Part shown: positions 18,749 through 27,451 of the stretch, piece by piece
Numbering within the stretch: position 1 is the first letter of the stretch
How the letters are laid out: each line of letters opens with the position of its first letter
Source: Shinella zoogloeoides
GTDB lineage: Bacteria > Pseudomonadota > Alphaproteobacteria > Rhizobiales > Rhizobiaceae
Length of the DNA: 64,000 bases
Assembly (NCBI RefSeq): GCF_020883495.1
Contig: NZ_CP086611.1
Span: 248,001 to 312,000 of the forward strand
Direction: 5' to 3'
Position numbers and translations under genes: made by a program
The notes under the pieces: model-generated
The model's database searches: none
What the model was told of the DNA's origin: nothing
Seen by the model: only the letters and a program-made list of their open reading frames with translations

Positions 18749-20518
18749 ATGCACGCCAAGGACGCCAGGGCCGCATCGCTGGGCAAGGGAGCCGAACAGC
18801 TCACCCGGGGATTTCGCGGTGTCTTCCTCTTTCTCTTCACCACTTCCGGCATCATCAACATGCTGGCGCTGACCGGCTCCATCTACATGCTGCAGGTCTA
18901 TGACCGGGCGCTGGCAAGTGGCTCCGTGGCGACGCTGCTCGCCATTTCCCTGCTTGCCGTCGGCCTCTACTTCTTCCAGGGCCTGTTCGACATCATCCGC
19001 TCCCAGGTCCTCGTGCGCGTCGGCGCAAAGCTCGACCGCAAGATCGCGCCGCTCGCCCACGAAGTCGCGGTCGACATGCCGCGCTTCGGCTTTTCCACCG
19101 CCGAGGCGCTGGAGCGCGGCCGCGATGTCGATACGGTTCGCGGCTTCCTCGGCAGCCAGGGTCCCGTCGCGCTCTTCGACCTGCCGTGGATGCCGCTGTT
19201 CCTCGCCTTCGTCTATATCCTGCACCCCTTCCTCGGCGCGCTGACGATCGGCGGCGCCTTCGTGCTCGCCATCCTGACGGTCGTGACCGAGCTGATGACG
19301 CGCCGCTCCACCAAGGCGCTGCACGAGGCGGTGATCAACCGCAACACCATCGCCGATTCCAATGCGCGCAACGCCGATATCCTCAAGGCCATGGGCATTG
19401 CGCGCCGGGCGGTGCGGCGCTTCGACAAGGCCAACGATGCGCATCTGCGGCTGCAGACCCGCACCAACGACATCAGCGGCACCTTCGGCGCGATCTCGCG
19501 GGTCCTGCGCATGATCCTGCAATCGGCCGTTCTCGGCCTCGGCGCCTACCTGACCATTCGCGGGGAACTGTCGGCCGGGGCGATCATCGCCGCCTCCGTC
19601 GCCTCCGCCCGGGCGCTCGCCCCCATCGATCTGGCAATCGCCAATTGGAAGAATTTCGTTTCCGCGCGGGCCGCCTACAACCGGCTCAAGGAGACGGTGG
19701 TGGCGCTTTCGCAGGCGCGCCGGCCCATGCCCCTGCCGGTGCCGGTCCGCTCGCTCAAGGTGGAGAACATCACCGTGGCCGCTCCCTCGTCCGGGCGCGT
19801 GCTGCTGGCCGATGTCAGCTTCGAGCTGAAGGCCGGGCAGGCGGTCGGCATCATCGGGCCGAGCGGCGGCGGCAAGACGACGCTGGTCAAGGCGCTGACC
19901 GGCGTCTGGCCGGTGCTGCGCGGCAGCGTGCGGCTCGACGATGCGGAGCTCGAGCAATGGTGCGACGAGGCGCGGGGCAACTATATCGGTTACCTGCCGC
20001 AGGACGTGTCCCTGATGGATGCGACGGTCGAGGAGAATATCTCGCGGCTGAATGCCGAGGCCGACTCGCGCCATGTCGTCGAGGCCGCCCAGGCTGCGGG
20101 CGTACACGAGATGATCGTGCGCATGCCGGAAGGTTATCTCAGCCGCATCGGCCCGCTGGGCGCGGCGCTGTCCGGCGGCCAGCGCCAGCGCATCGGGCTT
20201 GCCCGGGCACTCTATGGCAGCCCCTTCCTTTTGATCCTGGACGAGCCGAATTCCAATCTCGACGGCGAAGGGGAGGCGGCGCTCGCCGCCGCCATCCAGG
20301 GCGTGCGGGCACGCGGCGGCATCGTCGTGGTGATCGCCCATCGTCCCAGCGCGCTTGCGGCCGTCGATCTCGTCGCCGTGGTGCAGAATGGAAAATTGAC
20401 CGCCTTCGGCCCGAAGGAGAGCATTCTCGGCGGCGAGCAGCGCCGCATGGACCCCTCCGTCGATCCCGATGGCAAGAAGGAAAGGCGCGCACAGGTTTCC
20501 GCGCGGTTGCTGGCATGA
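18749..20518 (+). CDS. Type I secretion system permease/ATPase (PrtD/HlyB class)
   Basis: 589 residues. The N-terminal transmembrane domain (about 30-310) is followed by an ABC ATPase with Walker A GPSGGGKTT, signature [15 protein letters not shown], Walker B LILDEPN and switch His in VIAHRPS. It lacks an N-terminal C39-like domain, as usual for PrtD-type exporters of RTX proteins. A good AGGGGAT ribosome site precedes the ATG. It forms the inner-membrane engine for exporting the peroxidase, with the adaptor encoded at 22521. The outer-membrane TolC partner is not in the window. Its stop overlaps the next start as ATGA. Confidence 0.95.
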   Translation: MHAKDARAASLGKGAEQLTRGFRGVFLFLFTTSGIINMLALTGSIYMLQVYDRALASGSVATLLAISLLAVGLYFFQGLFDIIRSQVLVRVGAKLDRKIAPLAHEVAVDMPRFGFSTAEALERGRDVDTVRGFLGSQGPVALFDLPWMPLFLAFVYILHPFLGALTIGGAFVLAILTVVTELMTRRSTKALHEAVINRNTIADSNARNADILKAMGIARRAVRRFDKANDAHLRLQTRTNDISGTFGAISRVLRMILQSAVLGLGAYLTIRGELSAGAIIAASVASARALAPIDLAIANWKNFVSARAAYNRLKETVVALSQARRPMPLPVPVRSLKVENITVAAPSSGRVLLADVSFELKAGQAVGIIGPSGGGKTTLVKALTGVWPVLRGSVRLDDAELEQWCDEARGNYIGYLPQDVSLMDATVEENISRLNAEADSRHVVEAAQAAGVHEMIVRMPEGYLSRIGPLGAALSGGQRQRIGLARALYGSPFLLILDEPNSNLDGEGEAALAAAIQGVRARGGIVVVIAHRPSALAAVDLVAVVQNGKLTAFGPKESILGGEQRRMDPSVDPDGKKERRAQVSARLLA

Positions 20519-22479
20519 TCATCGAAGCGAAAGGCACCCAGACGGAGCCGAAGCAGGTGCCCTCGGCAAGTCGCTACCTCCTGAAGAGCATGGACCGGCA
20601 GTCCCATGGCCCGAAGGTGGTTCTCCTCTTCCTCATAGGCCTCGTCCTCTACCTGAAATCCATGCTGCCGGTCTGGCTGACCGAGCCGCGCGCCGAAAAG
20701 TTCGAGCCTGTCGACGACAGGACGCCGGCGGGCGAGGCGGAGGAGCCGATGGAGGAAATCGAACCGCTCGCCGCCGCGCGGCCGGCGGAGGAGCCGGACG
20801 ATGAGATGACGACCGGCTCCATCCTGTCGAACGGCACCGTGGGTTCGGCCAGCGCGCAGATCATCGAGCTGTTCGGCGGTTCGGCCCCCGTGCCGCCGGG
20901 TGTGTCGCTTTCGGATTTCCTGGCGCCGGAAAAGCCGTTGGCGTGGCGTGACCCCTCGCTCCCCTTCGTTCCGACGGATTCGGCGAACGACAACAGGCGG
21001 AGCGGCGGCGCTCCGGGTGGAGGCACGATCCCGGACATCGACGACGATGACGATCCGCCGCCGCGCGTCGTGGACGAGGAGGATGACGATGACGACGACG
21101 ATCCGACCAATCGCGCGCCGCGCGTGACAGGGCCGGTCTATCTCATGGACGTCACCGGCTGCATTGCGCTGGCGATCTCGTTGTCGGACTTTCTGCGCAA
21201 CGCCTCCGACCCCGACGGCGATACGCTGGCGATCCGCAATCTTCAGGTCTCCTCGGGCAGCCTCACCGCGTCGGCGGGAGGAGGATGGGTCTTCCAGGCG
21301 GCGGCGCAGATGGAAGGTCTCGTCACGATCACCTATCAGGTGACCGACGGGGCGCTCTCGGTCACCCAGCGGGCGATTTTCAAGGTCGTGTCGGAAAACG
21401 TGGTCATCGGCACGGATGCCGACGACCGGATTCTCGGCTCGGTCTGCCGCGATACGATCGACGGCCGCGACGGCAACGACAATATCGACGCGCGCAGCGG
21501 TGACGACACCATCTTCGGCGGCGCGGGCGACGACCATATCGTGGCGGGAGAGGGGCACGACACGGTCTTTGCCGGCCTCGGCCATGACATCGTCTTCGGC
21601 GGGGCCGGCAACGACCGGCTCTCCGGTGGCGAGGGCAATGACCGGATGTTCGGGGAGGACGGCGACGACATTCTCTTCGGCGATGCCGGCGACGACGTTC
21701 TTTCCGGCGGTGCGGGCGACGATATCGTCATGGGCGGCGAAGGAAACGATATCGCCCGGGGCGATGCCGGCAACGACCGGGTCGACGGCGAGGCCGGCGA
21801 TGACGAGCTTCATGGCGATGCTGGCGACGACGTCCTTCTCGGCGGCGCGGGCAGCGACGTGATCCACGACGGGACCGGTATGGATGTCGTGCAGGCCGGC
21901 GCCGGCGACGACCGCGTCGTGGCCGCTCTCGACGCGGTGGCGGACATCTACGACGGCGGCGAGGGGAGCGATACGCTCGACTACTCCGCCGCCATCGAGG
22001 ATGTCTTCATCGACCTCGTCAACGGCACGGCCTCCGGCATCGAGATTGGTGAGGATACGATTTCGGGCTTCGAGGCTGCCATCGGCGGGGCGGGCGACGA
22101 TCACTTTCTGGCCGGCGCGCAAGCGCCCGCGCTTCTCGAAGGCGGGCTCGGCCGGAACATCTTCGAATTCACCCAGGAGCCGGTCGCCGCGGTCGCGGTC
22201 TGCGAGATCGCCGATTTCAAGGCGGGCGACAAGGTAAGGATGAAGAAATACGACATCTTCGAAAAGGTCTTCGAGGAGTTCGAGAACGAGTTCGCCAAGA
22301 TCTATGGCGATCATGTCGACGAGGACGACGTGCGCATCCGCTACCGCAATGAATACAACGAGACGGCGGCGACCGACCACACCGTCATCGAGGCCGACTT
22401 CGACCGCGACGACACCTACGAAACCACCATCCTGCTCAACGGACGCTATGCGCTGGTCATCGTGGAGGCCATCGCCTGA
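20515..22479 (+). CDS. Membrane-anchored RTX/cadherin-like protein of the type I secretion operon
   Basis: 654 residues, translationally coupled (ATGA) to the ABC transporter gene. Residues about 33-53 are a single hydrophobic helix (VVLLFLIGLVLYLKSMLPVWL) without a cleavage site, preceded by a basic N-terminus. A Pro/Glu-rich region follows, then an Asp/Glu run (about 180-200), a cadherin-like domain (about 205-300) and about a dozen GGxGxDxxx RTX repeats (about 305-460). The C-terminal 120 residues are acidic and unassigned. A tethered RTX protein inside a secretion operon is unusual. It could be an export chaperone, a surface retention factor for the peroxidase, or a second substrate. Like the peroxidase it combines an acidic spacer, a cadherin-like unit and RTX repeats. 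Confidence 0.85.
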   Translation: MIIEAKGTQTEPKQVPSASRYLLKSMDRQSHGPKVVLLFLIGLVLYLKSMLPVWLTEPRAEKFEPVDDRTPAGEAEEPMEEIEPLAAARPAEEPDDEMTTGSILSNGTVGSASAQIIELFGGSAPVPPGVSLSDFLAPEKPLAWRDPSLPFVPTDSANDNRRSGGAPGGGTIPDIDDDDDPPPRVVDEEDDDDDDDPTNRAPRVTGPVYLMDVTGCIALAISLSDFLRNASDPDGDTLAIRNLQVSSGSLTASAGGGWVFQAAAQMEGLVTITYQVTDGALSVTQRAIFKVVSENVVIGTDADDRILGSVCRDTIDGRDGNDNIDARSGDDTIFGGAGDDHIVAGEGHDTVFAGLGHDIVFGGAGNDRLSGGEGNDRMFGEDGDDILFGDAGDDVLSGGAGDDIVMGGEGNDIARGDAGNDRVDGEAGDDELHGDAGDDVLLGGAGSDVIHDGTGMDVVQAGAGDDRVVAALDAVADIYDGGEGSDTLDYSAAIEDVFIDLVNGTASGIEIGEDTISGFEAAIGGAGDDHFLAGAQAPALLEGGLGRNIFEFTQEPVAAVAVCEIADFKAGDKVRMKKYDIFEKVFEEFENEFAKIYGDHVDEDDVRIRYRNEYNETAATDHTVIEADFDRDDTYETTILLNGRYALVIVEAIA

Positions 22480-22520
22480 ACGCCGCAGGGATCGACGCAG
22501 CATAGCAAGGGGACATGGCC

Positions 22521-23858
22521 ATGATGATGAAGCCCAACAGCATCCATCCCGCTCCGCTCGAAGAAGAGGAGGACGAGCGGCCGTTCCGTTTCGGCCGGCA
22601 TATGGCGGCGGGTCTCTCGCTCGCCGTCCTGCTTCTGGCCGGTATCGGCGGCTGGGCGGCGACTGCCGAGCTGACCGGGGCGGTCATCGCCTCCGGCTCC
22701 GTCGCCGTCGACCAGAAGCTGAAATCCGTGCAGCACCGCGACGGCGGGATCGTCAGCGCGATCGCCGTGCGCGAGGGCGATTTCGTGGAGGAGGGGCAGG
22801 TGCTGCTTTCGCTGGAGGACGCGCAGACCAAGGCGGAATTGTCCATCGTCCGCTCGCAGATGATCGATCTCGGCGCGCGCAAGGCCCGGCTCCTTGCCGA
22901 GCGCGACGGCCTTTCCCGCATCGATTTTCCGCAGGGTCTGATGGCCGAGGGGCCTGAGGCGGACATTGCCATGGCGGGCGAAACGCGGCTCTTCGAGGGC
23001 AATCTTGAACATCGCCGCAGCCAGAAGCAGCAGCTCGACCTCGGCATAGCCCAGATCGACGACGAGATGGCAGGCCTGGAGGCCCAGCGTGTTTCCAAGA
23101 GCGACGAGATCACGCTGATCTCCGCCGAGCACGAGAAGATGCAGCGCCTCGTTCGCAAGCAGCTCGTGGAGCAGGGCCGCCTCTACACCGTGGGGCGCGA
23201 CCAGGCGCGCCTTGCCGGCGAGCGCGGCGAGATAACGGCCGCCATTGCGCGCGCCGGGACCCGCAAGAACGAGATCCGCATCCAGATCAGCACGGTCGAC
23301 GAGCAGGCGCGGACCGAGGCGCAGCGCGAACTCGGCCTCGTGGTGACCAAGCTTTCAGAGCTTCAGGACAGGCGGACGGCCATCGAGGACCGCCTGTCGC
23401 GCACGGACCTGCGCGCCTCCATCTCGGGCGTCGTCAATGAATTGAAGGTCTATACGGTCGGCGGTGTCGTCAGCCCCGCGGAGGTGCTGGTGACCATCGT
23501 GCCGGACAATGCGCGGCTTACCATCGAGGCGCGCATCTCGCCCGCGTCCATCGATCAGGTCGCCGCCGGCCATGCCGCGCGCCTGCGTTTCTCCGCTTTC
23601 AACCAGCGCACCACGCCGGAGCTGGCGGGAACCGTCGCCCAGATATCGCCCGCGACCAGCCGCGACCCGGCGACGGGCGAGACCTACTATCTCGCCCGGA
23701 TCGACGTGACGCCGCAGGAACTGGACAAGCTCGGCGCCGCCCGGCTGCTGCCCGGCATGCCCGTGGAAGTCTTCATCTCCACGGAGCGCAGGACGGCGCT
23801 TTCCTACTTCGTCAAGCCGCTGGCCGACCAGTTCGCCCGGGCCTTCCGGGAGCGATAG
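22521..23858 (+). CDS. HlyD-family type I secretion periplasmic adaptor (PrtE class)
   Basis: About 445 residues. One N-terminal membrane helix (about 30-50) is followed by a lipoyl-type half (AVDQKLKSVQHRDGGIVSAI), long coiled-coil hairpins (about 110-290) and the second lipoyl half with the HlyD signature VVNELKVYTVGGVVSPAEVL (about 310-330). It bridges the ABC transporter to an outer-membrane TolC. Three ATGs are possible at 22515-22527; AAGGGG at 22507-22512 best fits the one at 22521. It is the last gene of the peroxidase secretion operon, and a hairpin follows the stop. Confidence 0.93.
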   Translation: MMMKPNSIHPAPLEEEEDERPFRFGRHMAAGLSLAVLLLAGIGGWAATAELTGAVIASGSVAVDQKLKSVQHRDGGIVSAIAVREGDFVEEGQVLLSLEDAQTKAELSIVRSQMIDLGARKARLLAERDGLSRIDFPQGLMAEGPEADIAMAGETRLFEGNLEHRRSQKQQLDLGIAQIDDEMAGLEAQRVSKSDEITLISAEHEKMQRLVRKQLVEQGRLYTVGRDQARLAGERGEITAAIARAGTRKNEIRIQISTVDEQARTEAQRELGLVVTKLSELQDRRTAIEDRLSRTDLRASISGVVNELKVYTVGGVVSPAEVLVTIVPDNARLTIEARISPASIDQVAAGHAARLRFSAFNQRTTPELAGTVAQISPATSRDPATGETYYLARIDVTPQELDKLGAARLLPGMPVEVFISTERRTALSYFVKPLADQFARAFRER

Positions 23859-23868
23859 GATGATACGT

Positions 23869-23894
23869 CCGCCGGCGCCCTTGCGTGCCGGCGG
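23869..23894. terminator. Hairpin terminator of the secretion operon
   Basis: CCGCCGGC (23869-23876) pairs with GCCGGCGG (23887-23894) in the 51-bp gap between convergent genes, followed by GCGGCTTTCC. It may serve both directions. Confidence 0.5.
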
Positions 23895-23909
23895 GCGGCT
23901 TTCCAACGG

Positions 23910-25322
23910 TTACTTTCGCGCCCAGATGGCGTGCTCGATCTTGCCCTTCAGTTCCGGATAGGCTTCGGGATCGAAACGCGGCTCGCCGACCCTCTTCTGG
24001 TCGAAGTAATCCTTCGTCAGCTTCGCCACGGTGCCGGAAAGCAGTACGATGGCGACGAGATTGACCGAGGCCATCAGGCCCATGGCTGCATCCGCCATGT
24101 TGAAGACGACGGCCACCGTCGTATAGGCGCCCCAGATGACCATGAGGAGGACGCAGACCCGGAGCGCGGCGATGGTTCCCTTGTTGTCGAGCTTCAGGAA
24201 GACCATCGCATTCTCCGAATAGGCGTAGTTGCCGATGATCGAGGTGAAGGCGAAGAAGAAGATGGCGATGGCGATGAAGTAGCGGCCGGCCTCGCCGATA
24301 TGGGCGACCATGGCCTCCTGCGTCAGCGGCGTGCCGGTGAGTTCGGAGCCGGGCGTCATGACGCCGGAGAGCAGGATCATGATGCCTGTGGCCGTGCAGA
24401 TCAGGATCGTGTCGATGAACACGCCAAGCGCCTGCACGAAGCCCTGGCTGGCCGGATGGTGCGGCGAGGGCGTGGCGACGGCGGCGATATTGGGCGCGGA
24501 ACCCATGCCGGCCTCGTTGGAGAAGAGGCCGCGCTTGACGCCATTCAGCATGGCGCCCGCCACCCCGCCGGCTGCCTGCTCGATGCCGAAGGCGCTCTTG
24601 ACGATGAGGGCGATGACGCCTGGTACTTCGGTGATGTTCGCCAGCACGACATAGATCGCCATGCCGAGATAGGCGACGGCCATGAAGGGCACGACATATT
24701 CGGCGACCTGGGCGATCTGCCGGATGCCGCCGAAGATCACCACCGCCGTCAGCACGGCGAGCGCGACGCCGACCCACAGCTTGTCGATGCCGAAGGCGCC
24801 CTGCATGGCGTCGGCGATGGAATTGGCCTGTACGGCGTTGAAGACGAGGCCGAAGGCGATGATGAGGCAGACGGAGAAGATGACGCCGGCCCATGGCGCG
24901 TTCAGCCCGCGGGAAATGTAGAAGGCCGGCCCGCCGCGATACTGGCCGTCATGATCGGTGATCTTGTAGAGCTGCGCGAGCGCGCTTTCGGAATAGGCTG
25001 TCGCCATGCCGACGGCCGCGACCACCCACATCCAGAACAGCGCGCCCGGCCCGCCGAGGAAGAGGGCGACGGCGACGCCGGCAAGATTGCCCGTGCCCAC
25101 GCGCGAGGCGAGGCTGGTGCAGAGCGCCTGGAACGGCGTGATGCCGCTGGCGTCGCTGGCCGGGGCCTTCATCACGGAGCGGAAGAGTTCGGGGAAATGC
25201 CGGAACTGGATGAAGCCGAGGCGCAGGGTGAAGTAGATGCCGACCGCGATCAATCCATAGATGAGGACATAGCCCCAGAAGATGGTGTTCAGGAAATCGA
25301 TGATGGCGTTGAGAACGGTCAC
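23910..25322 (-). CDS. Sodium:alanine/glycine symporter family (AGCS) protein
   Basis: 470 residues with about ten membrane helices. It carries the family signature GGPGALFWMWVVAAVGM and the conserved NEAGMGSAPN block. It imports alanine, glycine or a similar small amino acid with Na+. The GTG start at 25322 is chosen because GGGAGG lies five bases upstream and the resulting length matches the family; the frame is open for 76 further codons upstream, but those are proline/cysteine-rich and unlike a transporter N-terminus. The gene is alone on its strand. Divergent from it is a hypothetical gene beginning at 25549. Confidence 0.92.
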   Translation of the reverse strand: MTVLNAIIDFLNTIFWGYVLIYGLIAVGIYFTLRLGFIQFRHFPELFRSVMKAPASDASGITPFQALCTSLASRVGTGNLAGVAVALFLGGPGALFWMWVVAAVGMATAYSESALAQLYKITDHDGQYRGGPAFYISRGLNAPWAGVIFSVCLIIAFGLVFNAVQANSIADAMQGAFGIDKLWVGVALAVLTAVVIFGGIRQIAQVAEYVVPFMAVAYLGMAIYVVLANITEVPGVIALIVKSAFGIEQAAGGVAGAMLNGVKRGLFSNEAGMGSAPNIAAVATPSPHHPASQGFVQALGVFIDTILICTATGIMILLSGVMTPGSELTGTPLTQEAMVAHIGEAGRYFIAIAIFFFAFTSIIGNYAYSENAMVFLKLDNKGTIAALRVCVLLMVIWGAYTTVAVVFNMADAAMGLMASVNLVAIVLLSGTVAKLTKDYFDQKRVGEPRFDPEAYPELKGKIEHAIWARK

Positions 25323-25548
25323 GGTGGCCTCCCTGCAGCACGGACGGCACGGGACCGCCATCGGCGGCCATACCTGTCCGCCGCTGCATCCGGTGCGCGT
25401 GATTTGAGATGAACTGACGCAGGGATACTTGCATGGTGGGGACGATGCCGCAACCTGCAAAAAAGAGCCTGTCCGCAAGGCGGGCGAGCCGTTGCGCCAT
25501 GCCCGTCCATCCGTGTAAGGAAACGCGTCTTCCACCAGCACGGAACCC

Positions 25549-26049
25549 ATGATGGCTGCGCTCTATGCCGATTACGTTGCGGATCTGAGAACCCTGTTCG
25601 GCGAACTGGATCGTCGGCCCGATCTCTTCCAGACCTTCGATGTGCGTCTGGAACTGGCGGCGGCGGGCGGGCTGGTCGTCTACGAGACGAAGCGGCGCAA
25701 GGGGCAGACGGACAGCCTGTATTATGGCCGCTCGACGGAGAGCGGCGACAACCGCCAGCTTTCGCAGGCTTCGGCCTTCGCAGCGCTCGACCGGTTCTTC
25801 TCGCTGGGGCAGTTCGTTGCGCTTTCGGGCGAGGGCGAGGCGCGCGCGCTGGACGCCGGGTATCCGCATTGCGCCGTCAATTTCTCCTATCGCAAGAAGG
25901 GCCAGCCGAGCGCGCGGTCCATGCTTATGGTCTTCGTCGGCTTCAACGACGAGGCGGACGCGTTGCAATATGTGTCCGCGGCGGAAGACAGGTCCGCCTT
26001 CGTGATGGAACGGCCCTGCCGCGGCGCCAAAGCCTACGAGTGGAAGTAA
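25549..26049 (+). CDS. Conserved hypothetical protein, 166 residues
   Basis: No family recognised. It is a soluble mixed alpha/beta protein without signal peptide or membrane helix. It shows a central TKRRKGQTDSLYYGRSTESG stretch and a C-terminal AYEWK. GC and codon use match its neighbours and the frame is clean, so it is probably a real gene. ATG codons at 25549 and 25552 are both possible and no strong ribosome site is visible. The promoter is probably in the 226-bp gap shared with the divergent symporter gene. Confidence 0.6.
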   Translation: MMAALYADYVADLRTLFGELDRRPDLFQTFDVRLELAAAGGLVVYETKRRKGQTDSLYYGRSTESGDNRQLSQASAFAALDRFFSLGQFVALSGEGEARALDAGYPHCAVNFSYRKKGQPSARSMLMVFVGFNDEADALQYVSAAEDRSAFVMERPCRGAKAYEWK

Positions 26050-26070
26050 GGCGGCTCCGCCGCGCCGGGA

Positions 26071-26691
26071 TTATTTCCGGCGCACATCGAAGCCGAGAGC
26101 TTCGGCGATGACGATCGTCTGATCGATCGTGATGATCGCTTCCTTGAGCTTGACGTTTTCCGGCTCGATCGCCGTCAGGTCGCTGCCGCGCAGGTCGCAG
26201 CGCGAGAAATCGGCGCCGTGCAGCCAGGCGCCGGAGAGGTCCGCATCCCGGATCGAGCCGCCCTCGCAGATCGCGCCCGTCAGGTCCGTCTCCCGCAGGC
26301 GGGTGCCGCTGAATGTCGCGCGGCGCAGGTCCGCACCGGGCAGGCCCGTGAAGGACCAGTCCCCGTTGACGACCTTCATGTTGTCGAACGCGCAGCGGTC
26401 GAACATGCTGCCGACGAACTTGCATTCGGTGAGGATGCTGTCGAAGAAATTGCACGAAATGAAGGTGCAGTTCACGAAGGCCGCGCTTTCATGCACGGAG
26501 GCACTGAAGCGCACGCGCCGGAAGGTACAGGCATTGAAGACGCTGCCGACATTGCGCCCGTCCGTGAAATCGAGGTCGGAAAAGAGCGTGCTTTCATGGT
26601 GCTCGCGCTCCAACTCCCTGCCGTACCAGTCCGCCCCGGCGATAGTCTCGGTGATCGGTGGCGCGGGTTCGCCGTAGCGTCGTTCTGCCAT
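26071..26691 (-). CDS. Pentapeptide-repeat protein
   Basis: 206 residues made largely of A(D/N)LxX-type repeats, for example FSGTRLRETDLTGAICEGGS and DADLSGAWLHGADFSRCDLR. These fold as a right-handed quadrilateral beta-helix. Some pentapeptide proteins (Qnr, MfpA) mimic DNA and protect gyrase; nothing in the sequence shows that role here. The ribosome site GAGGAAGG is strong. It lies 10 bp downstream of a TetR-family gene on the same strand, so the two are probably cotranscribed. Confidence 0.85.
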   Translation of the reverse strand: MAERRYGEPAPPITETIAGADWYGRELEREHHESTLFSDLDFTDGRNVGSVFNACTFRRVRFSASVHESAAFVNCTFISCNFFDSILTECKFVGSMFDRCAFDNMKVVNGDWSFTGLPGADLRRATFSGTRLRETDLTGAICEGGSIRDADLSGAWLHGADFSRCDLRGSDLTAIEPENVKLKEAIITIDQTIVIAEALGFDVRRK

Positions 26692-26701
26692 GGTGCCTTC
26701 C

Positions 26702-27331
26702 TCAGTCCGGCCTGTAACCGTGACGGGCGAAGAAGCGGTCGAGTTCGCGTGGCTGCGGCATCTCGCCGGTATAGATCGCGATATAGTCGGGAATGCGCTT
26801 CATGCGGGTGGCGATATCCTCGCGGGACTGCATGGAGATATAGCCGATCTGCACCAGATAGGTCGTGCGGGCGCGCACGTCGGCGGCCGTTTCCGTAAAG
26901 CCGAAACGCATGAACATGCGGCTCAGCGCCTCCAGCCGCGCCTGATCCGCCTGCCGGACCTCTTCCAGAATATCCTCCGATTGCAGCGCCCAGCTTCGCA
27001 CCGCGAATTCGAACTGCGCGTCGAACAGGTCCTTGTCCAGCCAGCAGTCGAAGACGTTCAGCATCGCCTCGGCGATGGTCTCGGCATAGGCCTCGGAGCG
27101 CCTGACCATGTTGCCGGTGTTCTTCTCCCGCCAGCGTGCCACGAGCGCGGCCAGCAGCTCCTCCCGGTCCTTGAAGAACCAGTAGAAGCTCGTGCGGGAA
27201 AGATTGAGCCGCTTGGCGAGCGGCAGGATTTTTACGGCCTCGACGCCGGATTCCAGCAGGGCGTCATAGGCGGCCTCCAGCCATCCCTCGTGGGAGCCGC
27301 GCCAGCCGCTGTCGTTCGTCGCCTGTTCCAT
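26702..27331 (-). CDS. TetR/AcrR family regulator
   Basis: 209 residues. The N-terminal helix-turn-helix (about 12-55) ends in LAKRLNLSRTSFYWFFKDRE, typical of TetR repressors, and the C-terminal ligand domain is divergent. The ATG at 27331 is preferred over a TTG at 27346. It is divergent from the N-demethylase gene at 27452, and the 120-bp gap contains two TGTACA sites, so it probably represses that gene and itself. A pentapeptide-repeat gene follows in the same operon. Confidence 0.85.
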   Translation of the reverse strand: MEQATNDSGWRGSHEGWLEAAYDALLESGVEAVKILPLAKRLNLSRTSFYWFFKDREELLAALVARWREKNTGNMVRRSEAYAETIAEAMLNVFDCWLDKDLFDAQFEFAVRSWALQSEDILEEVRQADQARLEALSRMFMRFGFTETAADVRARTTYLVQIGYISMQSREDIATRMKRIPDYIAIYTGEMPQPRELDRFFARHGYRPD

Positions 27332-27370
27332 GCCTGCTCGTAGCAAATCGGCCGCCCGGTCACAAGGGAC

Positions 27371-27407
27371 TGTACATCGATGTTCTTAATATTGACATAA
27401 GTGTACA
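27371..27407. promoter_or_regulatory. Paired TGTACA sites and TTGACA in the TetR/N-demethylase divergent promoter
   Basis: CTGTACAT at 27370-27377 and GTGTACAT at 27401-27408 carry the self-complementary TGTACA core 31 bp apart. A TTGACA (27392-27397) lies between them and could be a -35 element for the rightward gene. The spacing of three helical turns suits paired repressor dimers. Confidence 0.45.
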
Positions 27408-27451
27408 TTTTGTCTTAGCGTTGCGGCATCACCCCAGCCGGAGCCATTCGC

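Noticed and set aside
20212..22503. A 763-codon minus-strand frame opposite the tethered RTX gene
   Set aside because: Same effect of repeated GGC/GAC codons; no start site, domain or plausible composition.
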